A stretch of DNA of 64,000 bases from Inonotus obliquus (taxonomy: Eukaryota; Basidiomycota; Agaricomycetes; Hymenochaetales; Hymenochaetaceae): assembly GCA_032164295.1 (NCBI GenBank), contig JAJHTX010000003.1, forward strand, positions 1,054,001 to 1,118,000, written 5' to 3'. This document shows positions 33,043-45,701 of this stretch, piece by piece (the first letter of the stretch is position 1; the number at the start of each line of letters is the position of its first letter). The position numbers were made by a program, and so were the translations under genes. The notes beneath the pieces were generated by a model. That model was not told where the DNA came from, ran no database searches, and saw nothing but the letters and a program-made list of their open reading frames with translations.

Positions 33043-35596
33043 GAATCCTTTAGTTTCAAAGACAAGTAAAAATAGTATGGCTTATAGAAATCGGAAGAAA
33101 GTATAGTACTGCTTTCCTTTCGGACCCCGTTTTTAAAGAGTACTGGTGTTTCTGGTTATCACACACACCTCTTAGCAGCCCAGGAATCAACACGGCATAG
33201 CAAAGTATCTTGCAAGCAGGTCACAGACGTGTAGCCGCAGTTATTGCCGTAAGAGAGGATGGCACGGCGCTTAAGTCGACAGCACTCGAATGAATCTATG
33301 AAATGCTTCGCGCCGAGAACGTGCATTCCGTACAACATCCCGCAGGGAAGCTACGCACTATTACAACAATGGAGCGGAAGCAGTGACCGTTCTTACTGAC
33401 TGGACACGCCCGCATTGAAGTCGAAGCAAAACTGCACATAAGCGCCGATCAACGGCCCCAATCTGGAAGGCGGCCTTGCTGGACTTCGGACACACCTGCA
33501 AGTCGAAGCTTGGTAAAAATTGAAGAACCTTATTTTGGCGCCAATCAATCGCGACTCTAATGTAGAAGGCAGCCAATTCAGGGAATAGTCACAACTCCGA
33601 CGACCTCGAAAGTCAAATCATCAGGACGCTATGGATACGGAAGCAGATCCTCAGTATGGAGTCCGTTCTGCTTGGAATCAACATTCACCATTGAATTCTG
33701 CCGCCACAATGCCAGGCGCCTGATGGCACAGTACATGGTGAATGACTGGGCATCAAAGAATCATGTCCCGGTGTATATTGCCAATTGAAATAACAACATC
33801 TCTATAACTTTCGTGCAGACGAAAGCTTGAAGTATTTATGATGACAAGGTTGGTCTATCCAAGCTCACAAATGCGGGATGGCACCGATCGCTGATCTATG
33901 CTAATTGGATACAGCTCGTGAAAGAGTGAAGGACGGAAATTATCCAAGAAATTGACATACTCGCATGAATGACCGTGCGCATAGCGAAGTAGTGTTGCAT
34001 GTACGGGGGCAGTACGGACGTACTGCTCATAAAAGCGTGGCGGACTCCGGAAAGTTTCTTCGAAAGAGTTGAGATCTGTTCTTGTTTCTTCATGGTTTTT
34101 ATCAGCTAATGTCGAAATCCCGACACCTCAACAGTGTGCACCGTATGACTTCGTCAACCAGTCGAACTCCAAGATCGTCGACATATCCTCCGCCTATCGA
34201 TTGAACTTGGTATTCCTTTTCTGTCGTGTGGTAATGGAAGACAACGACTCAAGTGCCGCCTTACTTCATCAATAGTTGCACTCGGGTGGGCTCAGCGAAA
34301 TTCGGCAGATCCGCTTGGCAGGGCAGAGAAAGCTAACAACCACGAGCTTGAGCTTGAGCTTTCGGTATTCCATGCTGTGGGATATTGAAAGAAAAAAATT
34401 ACACACATTATATTTCAGCTCCCAAAGCCCATACGCATACGGTAGGACAGCCTATACACGATACGCCACAGAACCATACATCTCCAACAGCTAAGCCGGA
34501 CATCCAATGACCGTACCGCATCCCGCAGGGCTACGATTCTGCGGCAAGTCGAAGCATAGAAAAACTGCAAAAAAACTGCACTTTGGCGTCGAACAGCGGC
34601 TCCAATTAGGAAGGCAACCATTTCCGAGTCAGCTACTAGTAGCAGGTCAAAACGAAGGATTTAAAGTGGATCAGAAGCTAACATGCACGGCGCAGTACAA
34701 TAGTATCTCTTACTTTCCATCGACGTCGTCACGGTTTTGATGCTTTGAATGCAAGACGAGTTGGAATCCGTTGTCGCTCATAGTACGGACCAAGTGGAGC
34801 TGTCGAACATCTTCATTTCCACTTAAATACCTACATTGATACCATATATTTACTTAACAGAGTTCACTTTTCGGCCCTTCCAGTTTGATTTGAGGATGAT
34901 AGGCAACCGGAGACAGTCTTGTGTCTCTCCTGGAGACTCGTGGTCAGCGATGCGACATGCTATGGGCATCCACAGCATGTGGACTATATGATTCAATTCG
35001 AAGTAGTTCTCACCCCTGGGCAGAATACCGCACAGTATATCAACACCCCTCACTACAGAACGCCATATTTACAACATGCAAACATGCATCCAGGATGACA
35101 AGAGGGATGATGATGTGGACGCGATGTGATTGTTACTAGATCTTTAATGCAGGGAAATATAAGTAAAGCAGAATATATTTTTCAATGAGATACTACTCGC
35201 CTTTTATAATTTGCAGAGTAGGTACAGTAGGGGGGTGTGGGAGAGGATGATGTGTTGCGACAAATACGTGATCCTCCTCACATGACCGTGTGCCGACGGA
35301 GATGAACTGGTTAACTTCAAGGGTTGCTCTAAATACGTCCGTATCTGCTTTGCAATTCTATCACTTCACATCGAAACGCCGCCTTGGCCCACCATGGAGG
35401 ATGGACCCCAAACATCTCCGTGTAATGAAGGGCAACTATCAAGCTTCTCACCAGCGCTTACGAACATCCTTCCCAAGCTCCTATTTCCGGACTGCGAAGT
35501 GGAGGAATCACACGGGACGGAGCATCTGTATAAAGGAGCACCGCAACCAGCTGCACCCTCAACGCTTGAAAAGAAACCTCAAGATTCTTGATAACC
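33043..35596. repeat. duplicated flank sequences, no gene
   Basis: This interval contains the second copy of the SDR 3' flank (about 33,750-34,490). It also holds a separate pair of related blocks at 33,330-33,580 and 34,510-34,640 (shared words CATCCCGCAGGG, AAGTCGAAGC, AACTGCAC, CAATTaGGAAGGC). The open frames inside have no family motif. From 34,640 to 35,590 I see nothing besides the likely promoter of the next gene (TATAAAGGAGC near 35,529). Confidence 0.6.
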
Positions 35597-37971
35597 ATGT
35601 CTTCGGACCCCTCTGTATCTTATGCCGCCACTGTCGATGGGGTCATTAACCCAAACGATCTCGTCTTCGGTCGTACAGTAGTTCCAGTTGTAAACCGGAA
35701 CAAAGAGCTAAAGAAAGACAAGCTGGGTGCAATATTTTCTTCCACAGTATAATCATGCCAAAAGATGGCTGACATGCTTCACAAGGTTTTGAATATGCAG
35801 AACACTGCTTTATTGGAGATGCCATCACCCTGACCCTTGCGAATGGGCATAAAGTTGCCGCTTCTGGCCACAAGTTCAAGCTCAAAAACCAGCTTAGTTT
35901 GACATACGGCCAGATCAATGGGCTTGCTGGAGACTTTTATGGGACTTACGACCCTATCAGCGACGGAAAAGACGTGCAAGACCGATCTTCGCGCTTTGTG
36001 CGGGCATACAATACACTTGCTGATAGAGGGCCCTGCCAGCCAAAGGAGGCGATGGATGTTCTTGCTGTGTTGCAGACAGAGGTCGATGCAGTTAATACAG
36101 CACTTGCGAACCATCAAGATCCCTCTGTAGCCTACTCCAAGCTTCCCGACGTTAGTCTAACATTGGAAAAAATTACTTTTAGCCGAAAGGACATGCCCGG
36201 TTACCTTGGACTAGCGCAAATCAACTGGGACCATTTTGGAGCAGATGCGCGTAATGCTTACATCTCTGGACATGCGACTGCAATACAGAAGGCTATCAGT
36301 GGTGATCTGGAAGGTGCATATGCGATGAATGCATTTGCTGATCATTTCTTGGAGGATTGCTTCTCTGCTGGCCACATCCGTACCCCGCGTCGATTCCTTC
36401 ATAGGAGTACGGATTTCACGGCAGATCTCTGCGCTAAGGTTTGCTGTCTTTCCTTGCAAGCCAGAAATTGGTTCTAATGTTACCTGCAGTATATGCACGA
36501 CGAAGATAATGCGATTGGAATATCAGTGACGAACCCCAGAGGCCAGTCATGGACTATGTATGGCGACAAGCGTGCACTTGATGCGGAGGACAAGGACAAC
36601 AAGGAAATCTGTGTTGATGCAGTCCAGGCTTCTGCAGATGAGATCTACAAGGCGTATCAGACAAAGCAACCACCATCACCAGCCGACTACCAAGCTTGGA
36701 CTTACGCTCCAACACTGGAATCCGCGAGAGCCAACCAAATGCTAGCGCCGCTCTTCACGTTCAATGAGGAGAGGCGCAAGGTGGTCGAGGATAGGAGGCG
36801 GTGGGATTTCAAGACCGACTGGTGGTTCTTCTCCACTGTGCTCGAGTGTAAGCTCAGCGGCTTGTGGAAGTACCCGATTGTCCTCAACAGGGCACAGAAA
36901 ATCATTCCATGTACATCTATCGCCGCAACGTCTGTGAGACCGTCGCACATGTATGTGTTCTACCAGATCCCGGGTGGTGATATACTTCAGAATGAACACC
37001 GGGATGGATTCTGGACTGGGGGACCTGGTCTGAGCTCTCCCATCTTGGATGCCGTGCTGTTTACGCCATTGGCTGCTATTAACTTCGATGACGGAAACGA
37101 GGTCAGTGTACAGAGTCAACACAAGGCTCCTAATCCTTCTGACAGTGGGAATTGGTAGATGCGTGTTTACTATCTCGACGGGGAGTACATACTTCAGGAG
37201 TACTGTTACTCAGCCAACAAAGGAACTTGGTTTCCCGGCACACTGGGTGACATGAAGATTCATGCAGCTACCAATACGTCAATTGCAGCTACCCAGTTCG
37301 AAGAACAGGGACGTCTCAACATCCGGGTGTACTGTCAAGGTGAGAAAGGTTGCTATACATCTGATCTCGTTACAATCTCACCAAACGAGATCAGAATTGA
37401 AATCTGATAACATCAGAGAATTCATCTTTGGCGGTAATGATTGGGAAAGAGGGACAGTCCTACCAGTCGCTCTCAGAGGCTCAAGTCTTGCGGCGGTGAC
37501 CTACCTATTTCAGGGTCGCCGCATTCGTCTATACTATCAGACGGACGACTTATCTATTAAAGAGCAGTGCTTCGATATAAATTCCTGGGCTCTAGGTCAG
37601 TGGCAGGCTTTTTTAAACCTTGATTTCACTTAATGCTCTCTTCTATCATAGGTGGCTTTGATGGCGGTAAAGCTCCAGGATGTGTCCCTATCAGCGCCGT
37701 AGGCTATTATTCGAGTGATAACCGCCTCAGACTGCATGTTTGGTGGAGCAACTTGCAGAACGAGATTGTCGGGAGGACTTTCGACCACAACTGGAGACCC
37801 GTCGACACAGTCTTTGGAATTCTCAAGGCCGGTGCTCAGCTCGCCGCTATTCAAGCGGACCAGGGGAAGGTTCTGAGGCTTTACTATCAACATTCTGATG
37901 ATTCAGTTCTGGAGTGTTGTAATGACGGTAACGATTGGTTCGGTGGAGCTAACATTGGTTCAGCTCATTAG
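35597..37971 (+). CDS. zinc PLC/P1-nuclease-like domain fused to fucose-lectin beta-propeller, 698 aa
   Basis: Exons 35597-35726, 35786-36438, 36490-37101, 37159-37339, 37395-37595, 37652-37971 (2,097 nt, in frame throughout). The N-terminal half (about residues 100-330) has the helical phospholipase C/P1 nuclease hallmarks: INWDHFG, YISGHATA and FADHFLEDCFSAGH, giving a His...His-x4-Asp...His set able to bind zinc. The C-terminal half (about 385-698) shows repeated strands of the type 'IRVYYL', 'IRLYYQ' and 'LRLYYQ' with Trp/Gly turns, as in the fungal fucose-specific lectin (AAL) six-bladed propeller. There is no signal peptide, like other cytoplasmic fungal lectins. Catalytic activity is inferred from the ligands; whether it cleaves phospholipid or something else is open. 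Confidence 0.85.
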
Positions 37972-38616
37972 ACGGATAACAACCATTGATCGATTGGAAC
38001 ATGAATGCCACATATGTAGCGTAGCGTGGCTGGTGATGTGCTAACTGTACGTTGTATTTCTGAGATACATTGTAAAGTAATTAAATTGTTTGAAATCAAA
38101 AAGCACACCTCCTATTTGTCCGAATCACCGTTATGCTCAATTAGAAAACGACAGTAGCATTTGTCGAGACTTGAAGTACATAGAACCAAAGGACAGAGGA
38201 CTTGAAACTATTGATGAATTCCTCTTCAGGCGATTGTCGACGGCGGTTCGATCAATGATTGAATGAGCGTAAAAGTTCATCACTATACAATGAAAGAAAA
38301 TTAAGAACATGAATGTCCGAGTATCAGAGAATCATGTCCCAACGCATTGCCAATTGAAATAACGATAACTCTATGGTTTTTGTGCGGCTACGATAACAAG
38401 GTTGGCCTACCCAAGCTCGCGAACGTGAGATTGCAAAGCTCGACTGATCTATGTCAGCTGGATACAGCACGTGCAAAAAGTGGAGGATGGAGGATATCCA
38501 GAATCGGACGCATACGCACAAGTAAGTATGCGCACAACGTAATAATGTTGTGAACATGGGGCGTATGCTCACAGAAGAGGAGGAGAAGACGATGGAATGA
38601 CAAGACGAATGCTTGA
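37972..38616 (+). pseudogene. relic of SDR last exon plus repeated 3' flank
   Basis: At 38228-38262 the sequence CAGGCGATTGTCGACGGCGG... encodes AIVDGGSIND-stop, the last exon of the SDR array genes. It is followed by their 3' flank (CGAGTATCAGAGAA at 38,318, to about 38,560). No other SDR exon is present nearby, so this is a leftover of a fourth copy or of the duplicated flank. It abuts the 3' end of the co-chaperone gene. Confidence 0.7.
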
Positions 38617-40578
38617 TCAGAAATTGAAAGTTGAACGACCCGGTCCTCCAGAGTGGAAATGGAATGATCCTGGCGCACCCCCGAAATTTGGGAAACCGGC
38701 TCCACCAGAGGTAAAGCGCATGAAGACACTTTCCATGTCTGAGTCCATAGAGAAGCCGTCCATGCCACTAGAGTTCATTGAGCCATCCAGGTCCTCTCCA
38801 TCGTCATATCTTGGTATGCAGTTTCAGCAACTTCAATGAGATCACGAGAATTACAACGCTCACCGTCTGCGCTGCGTAGGATCCGAAAGAATCGCGTTTG
38901 CCTCAACGACAAGCTTGAATTTCTCCTCGTCTCCTCCTTTATCGGGATGATGTTTCAAGCTTTCGCGCCTATACGCTCTCTTAATCTCTGCATCCGAACA
39001 TCCTCTCTGAACGCCTATAAAAGTGACGCTATGGATCAGAATGGCACTTTTCAGACCGCAAAACAGCACGTACCAAGGATCTTGTAGTAGTCTTTTGTTT
39101 TGCTGCGCTTTAGGTCCACCTCTGCTTTACGCAGCTCTCCTCGTAATGCCCGTTGGTCTGCCGTACATCCTTCTAATCCAGCATACTCCAGGGCCGACTT
39201 GAAATCTGCTACTGCTTCTTCATATCGTTCCAAGTGCAGATAAATCCGTGCTCGAGTTCGAAGTGCCTTGAAAGAAGTAGGATAAAGATCTAGCGAAGTT
39301 CCGATATCCACAAGGGCATCCTGATATCTGTCCACCTATGACATATGGGTTTGTAGAGTGTCAAAATGTCTTTTAAATGAACCGTACCTTTAGTAGAGTT
39401 GTTGCACGGTTTGATAGGAGAGTTGCACGCATCTGACCACCGTTACCCTCTTCCTCGATTTCTCCGATGATATCCAATGCTTCAGTATACTTGTCAACTG
39501 CATCCTGCCACCGACTTGACTTGAAGCTCGAGTTCCCCTCGTCCTTTAAGCGCTCCACCGCCTTCGCACGTTGTCGCAACTTCTTTGCTCGCAGGTTGTC
39601 TGGATCTAATCTCAGAGCAGCGATGGCGTTTTGTAAAGCCTCAGGCAGCCTTGCGGTGAGAAATAACACAAGCCCGCGCAGGACTAAGACATCCGCCGAG
39701 CTAGAGTCTAGCCGTAGTGCTTCATTAGCCGCCGTGCTTGCCCCATCCCAGTTCGAGCGAGCGATTTCCAGCTCTATTTGCCAACATCGCCACACTGAAG
39801 GAACATCTCCTCCCTCGCCATCGATGGTCTGCCGACATTTTTCCAGAGCGATGCGCGCCACTGGCCACTCCTTCCTGGAGCGTGCACCTTCAAAATTGCG
39901 AAGATGAGCCTCAAGTTCGAGTACCTTTGCCTGCAACTGCATTGCAGCGGAGTTTTCTGGCTCAATAGCAAGCACTTCCCTTAATGTCGACAAGGCAGGA
40001 CCGGGAGCTCCGGTGGCGAGCTGACAGCGTGCCAGGCGGATAAGAGTTTTCGATGATGGGTTTTCGGATTGTAATGAAGCGGCCTGTTGGCAGTCGGCGA
40101 GGGCTTGCTTGAACCGCTTATTGCTCATGTACGCAGCAGCGCGATTCGTAAAGTACGTAGGCTCCAATGGTTGTAAAGCTGTGTATCGGTCAGACAGGTT
40201 CAGCATAGTGAAGGTTATCATGCTACGCACCAATCGCTTGAGAATACAATTCAATTGCATTGCTGTAATTTTTCTTCCGGAACATCACATTACCCTCCTC
40301 TTTCAATTGCTCTGCACGGTTAACCAGGTCGTCCTGAGGATCTGGTTCTAACTCTGGTTCTGGTAGACTTGAGCTTGAGCTTGAAGCCCGTTGCTCGATC
40401 GGAGACTCCATCTCTGGCGAGCTCGGAGGACCACCGTTCGTTGTTGATGCACTGAACGAGGATCAGGGTCTTATTAGGCGCGCTAAGGACAATAAGCAAA
40501 CCTCTGTGAACCATTGGCGGCGGAGTTTCCCGGTTTTTGCCTCGTAGTTTTCTTGCGCGCTGATTTCTTTGCCGCCAT
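38617..40578 (-). CDS. TPR-DnaJ co-chaperone (DNAJC7/Tpr2 type), 564 aa
   Basis: Exons 40578-40502, 40451-40231, 40178-39388, 39335-39074, 39014-38864, 38809-38617 (1,695 nt in frame). A basic Lys/Arg N-terminus ([13 protein letters not shown]) leads into a Ser/Pro-rich stretch. Several TPR repeats follow (first [20 protein letters not shown]; later [20 protein letters not shown]), then a C-terminal J domain with [24 protein letters not shown] and the HPD triad intact. Members bridge Hsp70 (J domain) and Hsp90 (TPR clamps) in the cytosol. The C-terminus is short and Gly/Phe-containing, and its last residues are unusual, perhaps shifted by the adjoining duplicated sequence. Start chosen because the first intron joins exactly. 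Confidence 0.92.
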
Positions 40579-40988
40579 TGCTTCTGCCTAATATTGTCGG
40601 CGAGGTTGATTGGAATGAAGTGGTTCACTGAAGAGGCTCAATTTACTCGACTCGAGCGCGTGGAGATTTAGGAAGTCACGCGATACATTCCCACGGCAGA
40701 AAATCGTATAAAAACTGTTTATAAATTCAATGCCTCGCTCATGATATCAACGACCACTTGACTACAATTTATCTAGTTCCACCGGACTATGTTCGCCATG
40801 TCATATCAGTAGAGCCTTTTAAGACCTGAACATGGTCACGCTCACTCGGAACCCTTCCGCTGCCACATGCACAACAGAACTGCGCTGCTTCTACCAGCTG
40901 AATTCTTCCTATCAGCGAATGCCATGAACCGTTTAAAAGAGCTCCCTGCTGAGGTCCGATAAACAACTGCTTTCAGTCCTTCACCCTC
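40579..40988. promoter_or_regulatory. divergent promoter region
   Basis: 410 bp separate the divergent co-chaperone and S28 peptidase start codons. No specific site is recognisable with confidence. Confidence 0.4.
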
Positions 40989-43067
40989 ATGTATGCTTCA
41001 GCTCTCCTTCTCATGCTGTCCTCCTTGGGTTTATCCCGGGCCGGTCGAGAACAGTTCCGTCCCTCCCGCCTCGGCTTCCAGGAGCTTTTACGCCCCATCT
41101 CCAGCAGAGATATCACGGCGCAAAATGAAGCTCAATTCATCGATGTGAGTACCTTCGTAGTTTTTCTGAACCAGAGTCTCACCGTAAGTCAGGTGCCGAT
41201 TGACCACTTCGGTAATGCCACCGGAACGTATAAGAACCGCTACTGGGTTAATAGTACGTACTATGAACAAGGGGGACCGGTATTCAGTCAGTATTTTCAT
41301 CGTATCTCTGAATGATAGGTAGTAATGAGCTGCTAGTATTTGACTCTGGGGAGCAGAATGCCGAGCCCCTTTTGCCATACTATCTGCAGGTCGGTGTGCT
41401 GAGAAGTTGCGCCATGACATGCCTTTCCTGACGATTGCAGGAGTATCATGGTTTGTCGGCCACAATGCGCCTTGCGGAAAGATACCGAGGTCTGGCTATC
41501 TTGTGGGAACATCGATTTTACGGAGACTCGCTCCCCTTTCCTGTCAATGTAAGGATATATGCCACTCTTCATCGTACACACAAGTAATACTGTCAGCAGG
41601 AAAACACAACGTCAGAACAGTGGAAGTTTTTGACAACAGATCAGGCATTGGAGGATGTGGTGTTCTTTGCTACTTCGTTTCCTACTTCATCCAACGACAC
41701 AACCCAACCCGCTATACATCCGTCTGTAACACCATGGGTTTGGCTTGGGGGCTCCTATCCAGGTGTCCGTGGCACCTTTATGCGTATTCGAAATCCTGAG
41801 GTCATCTACGCGACTTGGGCATCCTCCGCTCCCGTGCATGCTCAGGTTGACATGGCAGCTTACTACAAAGCTGCCGAGCGCTCGTTAACTAGGAATTGCT
41901 CTTCGGATTGGGTGGCAGTAACGAGATATGTCGATGGTGTCTTGAATGGTACAGACGAAGCGCGCCAAACCGACATTAAGTTTGACCTTGAATTCGCAAG
42001 GCTGAGTGGGAAAGGTGGTAACACGACGTTGGCCAAGAACCTAACAAGGGAAGATGCAGCGAGACTCAGTAACGTACAAGCGGCGGGTATTCTGATGGAT
42101 CCTCTGAGGTTTTACCAAGTTCGTGTTGCTGCTTTCCAGACATCGGTCATCTCTGACGAACATTCACAGTATTATGGCTTCAGCGCATCCATTCTTCCTT
42201 TCTGCAATCTCTTAGAGACTCAAAATTTTACGGCTGCTCCACTTGAGTCAGGCATCGCTACATCTCGAGACGTCGAGACTGCGTTCAAGGCATTTACAGT
42301 TGCGCTTGCCGAACTGGATTATGACCAAATCCGTGGAAGTCCAGATGATCCTGTCACTGATATGTCATGGATGTGGCAATATTGCTCAGAATATGGTATG
42401 TACATACCTAGATCTCTTACCAAGAATCTTCCCACAAGTCTCAGTCACGAATCCGCAGGGTTTTATCAGCGAGGAGACTCGGATAATCCTCTTTCCATTG
42501 AGACTGCATTTCGCTCTCTTGACCTGTTCCAGGAGCAATGTGACCGTGCTTTTCCGGAGGGTTTACCGGCCTCGCCAGCAATTGACCACATTAATAAATA
42601 CGGAAGCTGGAATATGACCCCTTCAAACGTACTCTTCACAAACGGTGAATGTGAGTCGGCCTCTCTCTGGTCGGTACACCGTTCACTTTAACCAGGGTTG
42701 ATCAGTTGATCCATGGCGTACGATGGGTCTTGCATCTATTGAGTCGAACTCTCCACAACGGCAGCCAAGTCTATCTGTCCCAAGGTATGCCGGTGTAGTC
42801 TAGTCCTTACCGCTACTAAATCCACTCTAAAGATGCAACACCGCCCCAGAGTTTCCCTCTTTCTTTGGCTTAACCTATGCAGGCATGGTACATGTGACCG
42901 ACATGCGTGTATTGCTCGAGTCAGATGCAAATCATACCAACTTCCGGACCGTTGGGTTTTATAGCCCTGTATCACCGGAGCCGTTCTATGCCGGACTCGG
43001 TCTATTTCAGCTCGCTCTTGACGCGTGGCTTCCATGCTTCGAGGCCCAACGAAATGTGTCTGCCTGA
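40989..43067 (+). CDS. secreted peptidase S28 (prolyl carboxypeptidase-like serine protease), 591 aa
   Basis: Exons 40989-41144, 41193-41286, 41337-41389, 41441-41548, 41600-42650, 42706-42784, 42833-43067. A signal peptide is evident (MYASALLLMLSSLGLSRA). S28 features follow in order: VPIDHFGN, YWVNSTYYEQGGPVF, FDSGEQN, WEHRFYGDS, the nucleophile in WLGGSYPG (about residue 205), the Asp in FTNGEFDPWR, and a His in GMVHVTDMR. Many N-x-S/T sites fit a glycosylated extracellular enzyme. The family removes residues next to proline from peptide ends. Length and all motifs fit an intact gene. The branch site CTACTAAAT lies before the last exon. Confidence 0.93.
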
Positions 43068-43999
43068 CCCATGGGCTGGTGCGCGGATAGTAAATACGGG
43101 CCGTCCTGCCTGTACATTCAAGCAATTTTGGATTATGGCTTGACGGTACGCATGCGCTTTTGTGATACGTAACTATTTGAACAAAGCAAAATAAGCTTCA
43201 CGAATGGGCGCTTGATTTACGATGACTCTTCCAATGAGACATCAAGGTGCTTTCTTATTCAGAGGTAGAAGCATCGGATTTGAATTGAAAGAGTGAAAGA
43301 ACTTGTCTTCGACATGTTGGAGGTGTTGAGAGAATTTCACTCCAGAAAGAAATATAACCCGAAGCAAGCCGAGAGAAAGAGCCATAAGGCAAGAAGCAGG
43401 CCGACGGCCATCTTCAGTTCATGTATCAATTTGTGGATGGCAACTAGCAGAACGAACTATTCTGCCCACTGAAGAACATCAAGACGAAGTGATTCAGTTA
43501 GACTAGAAGCCGTCGGGAACGCTCTGGTGGAGAAAAGAAGGGAGCTTGGGAAACGGAGACGGAAGGGAGTCTTGCAAAAGCAATTTCTCTATCGGAAAGG
43601 AAGTCCGTGTCGACGGTGATTCAATGATGTGAATTCTGGTCGGATCCTGGGTTCCGTTATGTGGTGATAAATATGCTGCATAAAATATGGTCGATGACAC
43701 TCTAAGAGCGAGCGGGCGAGCAAGAAGTACTGTCTGATGAGATCTCACATCACGAACAATGCTCATCTTCTTATAGACAGCCGGAGATTTCCGTTTCATT
43801 TGAGGTCGCCGGACAAGAGTCTTCTTGTCTTAAATACGGTCGCATGAGAGCAGTGATCTCCATAAATCCACTATTCCTGGACTATTCTCATGAGAACAGC
43901 TCCATCTTTCTCTCATGGGCGATGCGTGCGTGCTATCCAAGCTTTCATTGTAAGGAACAATCACGAGAAGATACATACATTCAAACCCATATTACAAAA
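43068..43999. other. intergenic, nothing assigned
   Basis: About 930 bp between convergent genes, with short unsupported frames only. Confidence 0.4.
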
Positions 44000-45371
44000 C
44001 TAAGCAGACGTGTGAGCGGTGTTTTCTACGGTGACCATTGAAGTTGCCACAGTTGGATTGTCCCGGAAGTTCATAGATTCGATGGACCCCTCAGGACATG
44101 CGGTGCGTCTACCAACGGAGAAGATACCCTCTTCGAGTGTGCGCTCTTGGCTCACAAGTATAAGCACGACCACGGGGTACATGGCCTATGCGGAACTTAA
44201 GAATCAGATGGTCCAATTGTAAACTATAAAACTACTTACGGCGAACTGAACGTGGATACGAGTATAGATGTCTCCGAGCGTACCATGCGGAAGGCGAATA
44301 ACGGATGCGATGATGGCTATGACCTGATACGCCGGAGCCCAATTCAGAAACGCATTAATCACGAGAAAAGTTTATAGACCCACCCCAGAAGCACAATAGA
44401 GGAACCCAGATCAACGAGAATCACTAGTATACCCTCTACCTTCGTACGTCCCCTATACGACTCTCCAAGATCTTTCCGATATTGCCTGCAATTAAGAGAA
44501 TTACAGACATCGAGAATGTACATATATGATATAAGCACACAAACATACCATGCCTTGATGCATATGATCGAAGTTGCCCAAACGTTTGCGAGTAGAGAGA
44601 ACCCCAGGTTGAACATCTGTGTGAGCTCAATACCAGCGTCGAGGCGCGAGCCTCTACCTGAGCCGAGAGCCGTTGTCCCGATTCTGAACGCGATGGTAAG
44701 CAAGATCGAGACTATAACAAAGTCAAATCAACAGAGATTAGAATGAGAGAAACTCGACTAACCGGATGCACACAAGAGAAGGAACATGGAGAACAGTAGT
44801 GATTTTCTGCTGCAATCCCTGCATAATACCCAAGCTCTCCAGATGACCACGCTATCAGTCAATACATACTGAAAGTCGCTTATTTAGTGTGACAAGCGAA
44901 TAACAAAGCAAAGGAAATCTGACATTTATGAGTAAAATGGCCGAAAACAACGGCAAAGAGAAGTTCGGATCATGGGACGTAGATGAAAGCAGGCGGCTCT
45001 TGATTAACGATATGACGCTCCCCATTGCAGCTACCCAGTAACCCGTAGTGAGGCAAAACATCAACAACGTTACACCGAACATGAACTTGTTCCCTCCCGA
45101 CTTTATTCCCTTCTTCCTGAAAGCGGTGGTCATGTATCCGCAGCACAAGGGGCAAAATTAAAAGGTTATGACATAGTATAGACATACAGGAGAATATAAG
45201 CGGAAATCGGGAGCAAAATACAGAATATGCCTGATTGGTAGTATGCGTCAAGGAAGGGAGATTTAGGACATCCAGATCGACGAATAACGACGCACCATAG
45301 AAGAAAGTATGACATACAAGCTCAATGCAGCCATATAAAACTTGCAGGCCTACGTCTTCCCGCGAGGACAT
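44000..45371 (-). CDS. seven-helix orphan membrane protein of basidiomycete type, 318 aa
   Basis: Exons 45371-45296, 45230-45188, 45116-44924, 44868-44763, 44711-44549, 44485-44380, 44323-44240, 44185-44000 (957 nt in frame). The pattern matches a large, uncharacterised mushroom family: a first helix ending HTFFYGIFCILL, a basic loop KKGIKSGGNKFMF, a helix with TTGYWVAAMGSV, VLTDSVVIWRAWVLC, a long helix LLFSMFLLLCASVS, FSLLANVWATSIICIKAW, the TKVEGILVILVDLGS helix, and the last helix MYPVVVLILVSQ followed by a hydrophilic tail. The function is unknown; receptor-like topology is inferred. The 43-nt exon is typical of this family's fragmented structure. Confidence 0.85.
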
Positions 45372-45693
45372 AGTACGTCGGGCCAGCGAATACGTTTATG
45401 CAAAGCAGGGACAAGATATGAGAGGCGCAAGTCTGGTAGACTGTGGTTTAGGCGGACTGGTCCACGTTCGCTAGTGCCGAGTTCTTATATACATATAGAA
45501 AACACCAAATTGGTTGAACAGATGCCGATGGTAACTGTCTTGCACGGCACGGTGTTCATAAGTAGCTCCGTCGAGGACGAAAATGTCCTGCAAGTACTAA
45601 ATAAGAATAGATAAGCACTGCACATATAGAAACGAAGGTGGTAGGCTTACCATTGCGGGAGTTATAGGAAGGAAATTTGTACGTGCATATCCC
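45372..45693. other. intergenic upstream of membrane-protein gene
   Basis: About 320 bp with no coding exon. It may hold the promoter of the minus-strand gene. Confidence 0.4.
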
Positions 45694-45701
45694 ACACGTG
45701 C

